In this document: positions 7,801 through 10,916 of the stretch, piece after piece
Numbering within the stretch: the stretch's first letter is position 1
How the letters are laid out: each line of letters begins with the position of its first letter
Assembly (NCBI GenBank): GCA_900128395.1
Contig: LT649979.1
Coordinates: 1 to 10,916 of the forward strand
DNA: 10,916 bases
Source of the DNA: Stramenopiles sp. TOSAG23-2
Lineage: Eukaryota > Sar
Direction: 5' to 3'
The notes under the pieces: model-generated
Seen by the model: the letters and a program-made list of their open reading frames with translations, nothing else
Databases searched by the model: none
What the model was told of the DNA's origin: nothing
Translations under genes and position numbers: made by a program

Positions 7801-10031
7801 CCGGATCAGGGGCATATGCTGTGCTATCTTTGTCTATGACTCTAATCGGTTGCTTGTTGTTTACCTTTTGTAACATTATTTGTAACTTTTGGCCAAGAGC
7901 TGCACAGATAGATGCATACATTAGCGGGCGGAAGTCAGCATCGTGGGTCACGATGCAAGGACTTAAAACGTGTAAAATATCCTCTCCTAGTGACGATACT
8001 GGAGAGGGGCGTAAAGGAACTATATTGCCTATATTCTCAGTCGCGTATATGTACATTCATAGGATTATTGATGCTTTTTTTGGCAGTGTTGATAAAAATA
8101 TACTCCAAAATCATAAAGAAGCGTATGGAATTGAATTGCTTGAAAATACAGGAAAAGCGACAGGAATGCAAACAAATAATAGTGATGCTGGTACTTCTGT
8201 CATACCATCAAGTCACAATGATGATGAGAAAAAAATAGACGATTGTAAAGAGAAAGTGTATGATGATGAAGAAAAAACAAGTGATGGTGGGGAGGAACTT
8301 GGTGATGATGAAGGGAAAGTAGGGACAACATCAAGTGATTATGTGCTAAGCGATAAAGTCAAAAGTGTAAATAAACAAGTTGAAGTGAAGCCAAAGGCCA
8401 AAAAAAACGAAAGCGACGTAAAGCAATCTCAATTTCCGTACACAATCAAGAATATCAACGTTAAGCAACACGAACAGGAAGGAGAAATTATTAGTATTCA
8501 AGTTATTAAGAATGACCAATTTACAACGATGAGTTCAATTAGACAAAGGAAGACAATAAAACCAGATTCATTGAAGACAAAGACATCGCAAAGCTCTGGT
8601 AAACAGCCTTTCAAAGACGAAAATAACTTCACACTTGATTATAATTTATTGTTACATAGACATACTGAAACGGAAGGTCAAATGTGTTGTAAGTCTTTCC
8701 ATTATATCAACAAATTATACCAGTTTCTATATGTAGATAGTTTAACAGAGAAATACCGATGGCCAACAGTTTTAACTTTTACTGTCATATATTTTGTCAC
8801 TTTTATTGCCATGATTAGTTTTGGTAGTCATACAAAATTGACTTTCGTAGTTTCAGTTTTAACTGCTATAAATGCTTTAGTGTTGGCGTATATATTATGG
8901 AGATCTATGCCAAATGTCATTGGTCGCAAGTTTGGGTGTATTCTGATTTTTACGTTGTTTTTTCACTTTTTCACAGTGGAAACCGGTACAAATCAAAATA
9001 TAAATATGACTCGTAAAACCGTGGTAAATTTTACAAAGCTAGCAACTAATCAAGCAGGCGGTGGGTGGCCCGCTACTAATATTGATCGTTTTCCGTTATG
9101 CAAATATAATTGGGGGACCAAAGACCATGCATTTTCAACCATTGACGCAGTTTTAACCACAATTTTAGCATATTTTGAGAACAAAGAGAAAATGAAAGCA
9201 ATGGCAAATAACTTTTTTCAAAGTAGTCATTCGTTGCATGATGTAAAGGTTGAAAAGTTTAGTCCTCAAGGAATGGATGGGAATTTATTGCATTGGGCGC
9301 ATTTAAAATTTCCAAGTGCCAATATGTCAGTTGTTACTATACGTGGCACAGCAACCGCATTAGATTTAACAGTGGACATGACATTTTGGACAGCAATTAC
9401 TACTTTTCACCAACTACGGTTGTTTATGCCAGTACTGTCACAATTGCCGCCAAAGTATATTGGAAGATTGATCCGCGCCTTTTTTGTTTACGGTCTTGGT
9501 GGCGCGCCTGATACGATATACAAGCCAATTATCGAGTACACTAGAAAATTACGAACATTGTCAAGTGAAAAGATTTTGGTAGTAGGGCATAGTTTAGGTG
9601 GTGGAATCGCTTCTGTGGTTGCTTCTCGTGTTGATGGCGTGCAAGGTTTTGGACTATCGCCAGTTGGAGTTTTCTACAACAGCCTTGCATTTGGGTTTGA
9701 TCCTGTGTATACTTATGAATCTTTTACTGCTATTATACCTGACAACGACCTAGTTCCAATAGAAGGCGATAAAGTTATAGGTATGATTCAACAAATTCCA
9801 TGTACAGCTAATGCTGCTGTCTGTCATAATTTGAATCAAAGTTTGGTTACTGTGGTGAAAGGATGTAAGGATTATTCCAACCCAAACCGTATATGGGATA
9901 TTCCTGGGTACTTTTCGAAAGAAATAGATTTACAAGTCGATCCGTGGCAATGGAAAATAAAAGCTGAGGACTACACTGCAGAAATTGGCGAAAAGTACGA
10001 GCGCAGTAGATGGAAAGCTGGGCGAGACTAA
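4848..10031 (+). CDS. Giant polytopic membrane protein with C-terminal class-3 (diacylglycerol-lipase-like) lipase domain
   Basis: The 1727-residue frame starts at the first in-frame ATG, which has A at -3 and G at +4, and ends with TAA. Residues 35-740 hold about sixteen hydrophobic segments. A charged loop (about 762-825) follows, then about four more segments (850-1015), a long acidic then basic linker (about 1105-1265, Asp/Glu/Lys-rich), and three segments at about 1304-1376. The lipase domain occupies about 1430-1700: an oxyanion-type IRGT motif at 1498-1501, the nucleophile elbow GHSLGGG with Ser1582, Asp1634 in DNDLVP, and His1660 in VCHNLNQ. The triad is complete, so an active serine acyl hydrolase is expected, most likely on membrane glycerolipids. 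Membrane segments directly before a lipase_3 domain recall sn-1 diacylglycerol lipases, which have only four. N-glycosylation sequons (1386, 1394, 1492, 1663) and several Cys (1652, 1659, 1673) in the C-terminal part suggest a lumenal or extracellular lipase; this is inference. I do not recognise the N-terminal membrane region. No intron is needed. The frame stays open to 4674, so the N-terminus could be longer. Confidence 0.9.
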   Translation: MANLVVNNSSGANGYMAPIPSFTTHRTVQAYLTQIPPPFWILICIMFPYTWRGMYRRATFMCPSAYMIIPAYLGFTFITFGYNSLAEGIPKNDVVAHEIASSVNIGPMFMVLHAIMILMRVRYTLTKWQGIIMCEVAKTSFVFLLLRACYLLNKNGYIDYLSGTYTLFVSFIAMFILITVVRIYWAVKCNFNAELFNNTYFGTDPVNCPMKRIFTCIACELPRKDQSRSVVVAVDKKEEQKNTMRCTIHYHTFAKLYVYGFFGTFLLGGIITFTATDYSSDKDLVYRFYGTFNPCILFDHYPSNLISMIGMICMVGGNVSSMTFLLLHSILTNPSLSTMIKWFVLFGPLFLLYWGFMNVFSTNLYEHGYKITPTYDHLNATEYSKATANMTLDEIDGISKEDFQLMATHSSWFVGWLVADITYNVLYWQYISRLSGSIFFPKPSGKIRTSRIYQKCCKKVIAFLYFFSFVVFSANVAVILFTHDGKDRWGFKKESVSFGQSIWYYLSYSYASQWFFLTAIPAQLFVMPKEVGLQVQLKLEKNDKERGGVSKFEPFHESKWVIRHIYPASLISGSFKILCVFVVATYSLKEVQHGSETVLPLASGFRQIPYRYMFTPAWIILVSIIGIGAYLVSLRETLSHRNSPLRVKWMQNCAIMFVTMMLLGIWIIIPNTKIGGYCVVIGMIVFPIFVGLAYGELHQSENERIRLGVFFVLYFVFACTSPLNPVMNICFLVFLAIFDKIIPEYIGSDGLTMILSPVTFVNEEEIEVESNGDDTKPNVDKAQKLLVDKLRAQTEEEYFCSKTLKSHEPEKVYNGPPDHHMEKNANHFNCLSSLFKFYARYFFRLRMFLLFSQSFFVGWGFLLTMISLQAYNIAQPSSNYKFSWILLGSFLLMTVVIAIDDAADLVMDYNLYDHYDKHKVFPWKFRPALLTMRAKFAAVLWALLSPETTKSKIPPPKVFLYVEILCPIATEIAPIVFAFTTYRYTGSGAYAVLSLSMTLIGCLLFTFCNIICNFWPRAAQIDAYISGRKSASWVTMQGLKTCKISSPSDDTGEGRKGTILPIFSVAYMYIHRIIDAFFGSVDKNILQNHKEAYGIELLENTGKATGMQTNNSDAGTSVIPSSHNDDEKKIDDCKEKVYDDEEKTSDGGEELGDDEGKVGTTSSDYVLSDKVKSVNKQVEVKPKAKKNESDVKQSQFPYTIKNINVKQHEQEGEIISIQVIKNDQFTTMSSIRQRKTIKPDSLKTKTSQSSGKQPFKDENNFTLDYNLLLHRHTETEGQMCCKSFHYINKLYQFLYVDSLTEKYRWPTVLTFTVIYFVTFIAMISFGSHTKLTFVVSVLTAINALVLAYILWRSMPNVIGRKFGCILIFTLFFHFFTVETGTNQNINMTRKTVVNFTKLATNQAGGGWPATNIDRFPLCKYNWGTKDHAFSTIDAVLTTILAYFENKEKMKAMANNFFQSSHSLHDVKVEKFSPQGMDGNLLHWAHLKFPSANMSVVTIRGTATALDLTVDMTFWTAITTFHQLRLFMPVLSQLPPKYIGRLIRAFFVYGLGGAPDTIYKPIIEYTRKLRTLSSEKILVVGHSLGGGIASVVASRVDGVQGFGLSPVGVFYNSLAFGFDPVYTYESFTAIIPDNDLVPIEGDKVIGMIQQIPCTANAAVCHNLNQSLVTVVKGCKDYSNPNRIWDIPGYFSKEIDLQVDPWQWKIKAEDYTAEIGEKYERSRWKAGRD

Positions 10032-10047
10032 AAAGAGAGCACAGAGC

Positions 10048-10053
10048 AATAAA
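10048..10053 (+). promoter_or_regulatory. AATAAA polyadenylation signal, proximal
   Basis: AATAAA occurs 16 bases after the stop of the lipase gene. It is close for a polyadenylation signal but possible in a compact protist genome. A second copy lies farther downstream. Confidence 0.35.
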
Positions 10054-10203
10054 ATGTGTTTTGACATCTTACATTGTTTGGAAAAAGTTGGGCGAATATT
10101 GAGCCTATGTTGTTCTACTAAAGTCATTTTGTGTTATACCTTAAATTTTCTTGAAATTTTTTATTATAGTGTCTAAGTATCTATTCATGTCAATATTTTT
10201 TAC

Positions 10204-10209
10204 AATAAA
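10204..10209 (+). promoter_or_regulatory. AATAAA polyadenylation signal, distal
   Basis: AATAAA about 170 bases after the lipase stop, following a T-rich stretch (10189-10202). Its spacing is the more usual of the two signals for a 3' untranslated region. Confidence 0.35.
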
Positions 10210-10244
10210 ATATCATATGAAGAGTATGTTTTATTACTGCAAGT

Positions 10245-10271
10245 CCTGAAAGGGGTGGTAAAATGTTAGTA
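10245..10271 (-). promoter_or_regulatory. Probable intron 3' end: TACTAAC branch site, pyrimidine tract, CAG acceptor
   Basis: On the minus strand the sequence reads TACTAAC (10271-10265), then a stretch ending in CCACCCCTTTCAG, with AG at 10247-10246. TACTAAC is the canonical branch site of yeast-type, intron-poor genomes, and its distance to the acceptor is normal. Possible 5' splice sites are GTATGA (10323-10318), which gives a 78-base intron, or GTAACG (10419-10414), which gives a 174-base intron. Whichever is used, the exon after the acceptor codes for few residues (three to about eighteen) before a stop. Confidence 0.5.
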
Positions 10272-10374
10272 CTTTTGTGTCCTACCACACCGTGAGATTT
10301 AACTAGTTCAGAGCTGTTCATACGAGCTTTCAAACGATTTACAATATTTGTTTTCAACGTTGTTGCCATAACAT

Positions 10375-10671
10375 TTAATCCGGAGACGATCCAACGGTTT
10401 GCCCTAAATCGAACGTTACATATATTCCAGCGTCTGGACGAGAGAAGCTATCTTCTACAATTGCTTCTAAATGTCTTTCGGTCAAATCGCTCAATCTTAA
10501 CTCTTTGGAGATCATTCCGTGCCCAACATGAAAATTTATGTCTGTAATATTATTATTACTAGAACGAAACAAGCTACCACCGGTGGTACCCCCCTTATTT
10601 GGCAAAACTTTAGACGACCTCATTTTACAATCTAATGCAATCTGTTTCCATCGATTTGTTTCGGCAACCAT
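10375..10671 (-). CDS. Hypothetical protein, probably one exon of a spliced gene
   Basis: From the first ATG this frame encodes 98 residues and ends with TAA. It is open for seven more codons upstream (10692-10672, reading ASSWWFL) to two in-frame TAG codons, the second of which could be the AG of a splice acceptor. The peptide mixes Trp, charged residues and an amphipathic segment (LRLSDLTERHLEAIVEDSFS) ending in IYVTFDLGQT, more protein-like than chance translation. I do not recognise a family; there is no signal peptide or clear membrane segment. Downstream lies a TACTAAC branch site and acceptor, so the annotated C-terminus may be spliced away. A plus-strand frame overlapping it (10538-10732) looks like a shadow. 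Confidence 0.4.
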   Translation of the reverse strand: MVAETNRWKQIALDCKMRSSKVLPNKGGTTGGSLFRSSNNNITDINFHVGHGMISKELRLSDLTERHLEAIVEDSFSRPDAGIYVTFDLGQTVGSSPD

Positions 10672-10692
10672 CAAGAACCACCATGATGAGGC

Positions 10693-10865
10693 CTACTATT
10701 TCTCATTTAAAAAGAATTTAAAAATATTTTAACGACATTAGTATACTGATATCGAACGCAATGTATATTTAAAAAAAAAAAAATACTCTTTTACCTATTG
10801 GAAAATACAAGTACAAAAATGCAAAATTATCGCGTGTGTGGTATGTAGTTGTTTTTACTCCCCAG
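10693..10865. other. AT-rich non-coding stretch, possible intron
   Basis: Between two minus-strand open segments lies an AT-rich stretch with a 13-A run (10771-10783). On the minus strand it holds TACTAAT (10743-10737), a T-rich tract and a TAG acceptor at 10695-10693, and begins near a GTAAAT donor (10871-10866). It could therefore be an intron of about 180 bases. Confidence 0.3.
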
Positions 10866-10916
10866 TTATTTACTTTTTAAAAAAACAATTGAAGCAAGCG
10901 CAGCAATGCCTACTGC
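10866..10916 (-). CDS. Possible end of a minus-strand exon running off the window
   Basis: Sixteen sense codons ending in TAA read AVGIAALASIVFLKSK, a hydrophobic segment like a membrane helix with a basic end. The frame is open to the window edge. GTAAAT overlapping the stop could instead be a splice donor. The fragment is too short to identify and chance is a real alternative. Confidence 0.2.
   Translation of the reverse strand, partial: AVGIAALASIVFLKSK

Larger units (their letters stand above)
10032..10374. other. 3' region of lipase gene and convergent intergenic stretch
   Basis: This stretch separates the lipase gene from a convergent minus-strand frame. It carries two AATAAA signals for the plus strand and, on the minus strand, a TACTAAC branch site with a CAG acceptor, listed separately. 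A 59-codon minus-strand frame (10190-10369, starting MATTLKTNIVNRL) covers the splice site and may be partly exonic. An imperfect 9-bp inverted repeat (10252-10260 with 10283-10291) is also present. Confidence 0.5.

Noticed and set aside
5324-8238. Small frames inside the lipase gene on either strand
   Set aside because: All are shadows of the long frame, which carries continuous membrane-protein and lipase coding signal.
1568-10113. TTGAGCCTATGCTGT at 1568-1582 and a 14/15 match at 10099-10113
   Set aside because: Too short, with no shared flanking sequence, to call a dispersed repeat.
1-10916. Giant-virus origin, suggested by AT richness, Asn-rich protein and a 3' hairpin
   Set aside because: Nearly 2 kb without genes, a probable spliceosomal intron and no viral core gene or AAAATTGA-type promoter ahead of the genes argue for cellular nuclear DNA.

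Overview
The window looks like nuclear DNA of an AT-rich, intron-poor, single-celled eukaryote. Support comes from long uninterrupted reading frames, purine-rich start contexts, AATAAA-type signals after the largest gene, a TPR/J-domain co-chaperone fragment, a class-3 lipase fused to many membrane segments, and a yeast-like TACTAAC branch site with a pyrimidine tract and CAG acceptor near the right end. TAA and TAG both end clear genes, so those codons are not reassigned. A protist such as a stramenopile is a reasonable guess, but nothing fixes the lineage.

Layout. 1-1939: no convincing gene. It holds a roughly 100-bp tandem duplication (419-619), a second family of three diverged tandem units with GTTCAC/GTGAAC hairpins (721-987), a 10-bp hairpin (148-183), and a 17-nt inverted pair 1.6 kb apart (13-29 and 1652-1668). 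1940-3247 (+): an unrecognised 435-residue, Asn/Ser/Lys-rich, probably disordered protein. 3285-3320: a perfect 17-bp hairpin between two convergent genes. 3351-4091 (-): a J-domain protein whose reading frame begins inside what looks like the last TPR helix pair of a TPR-J co-chaperone. 4092-4847: a divergent intergenic region dominated by a 342-bp near-perfect palindrome (arms 4211-4364 and 4399-4552). 4848-10031 (+): a 1727-residue polytopic membrane protein ending in a class-3 lipase domain with a complete Ser-Asp-His triad. 10032-10916: 3' sequences of the lipase gene, then pieces of a probably spliced minus-strand gene.

No pathway links the genes. The most notable features are the very large multi-membrane lipase and the palindrome, which sits between two divergent genes that both seem to lack a normal 5' end. 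I see no CRISPR array, operon-like defence cassette, viral gene set, tRNA or rRNA.
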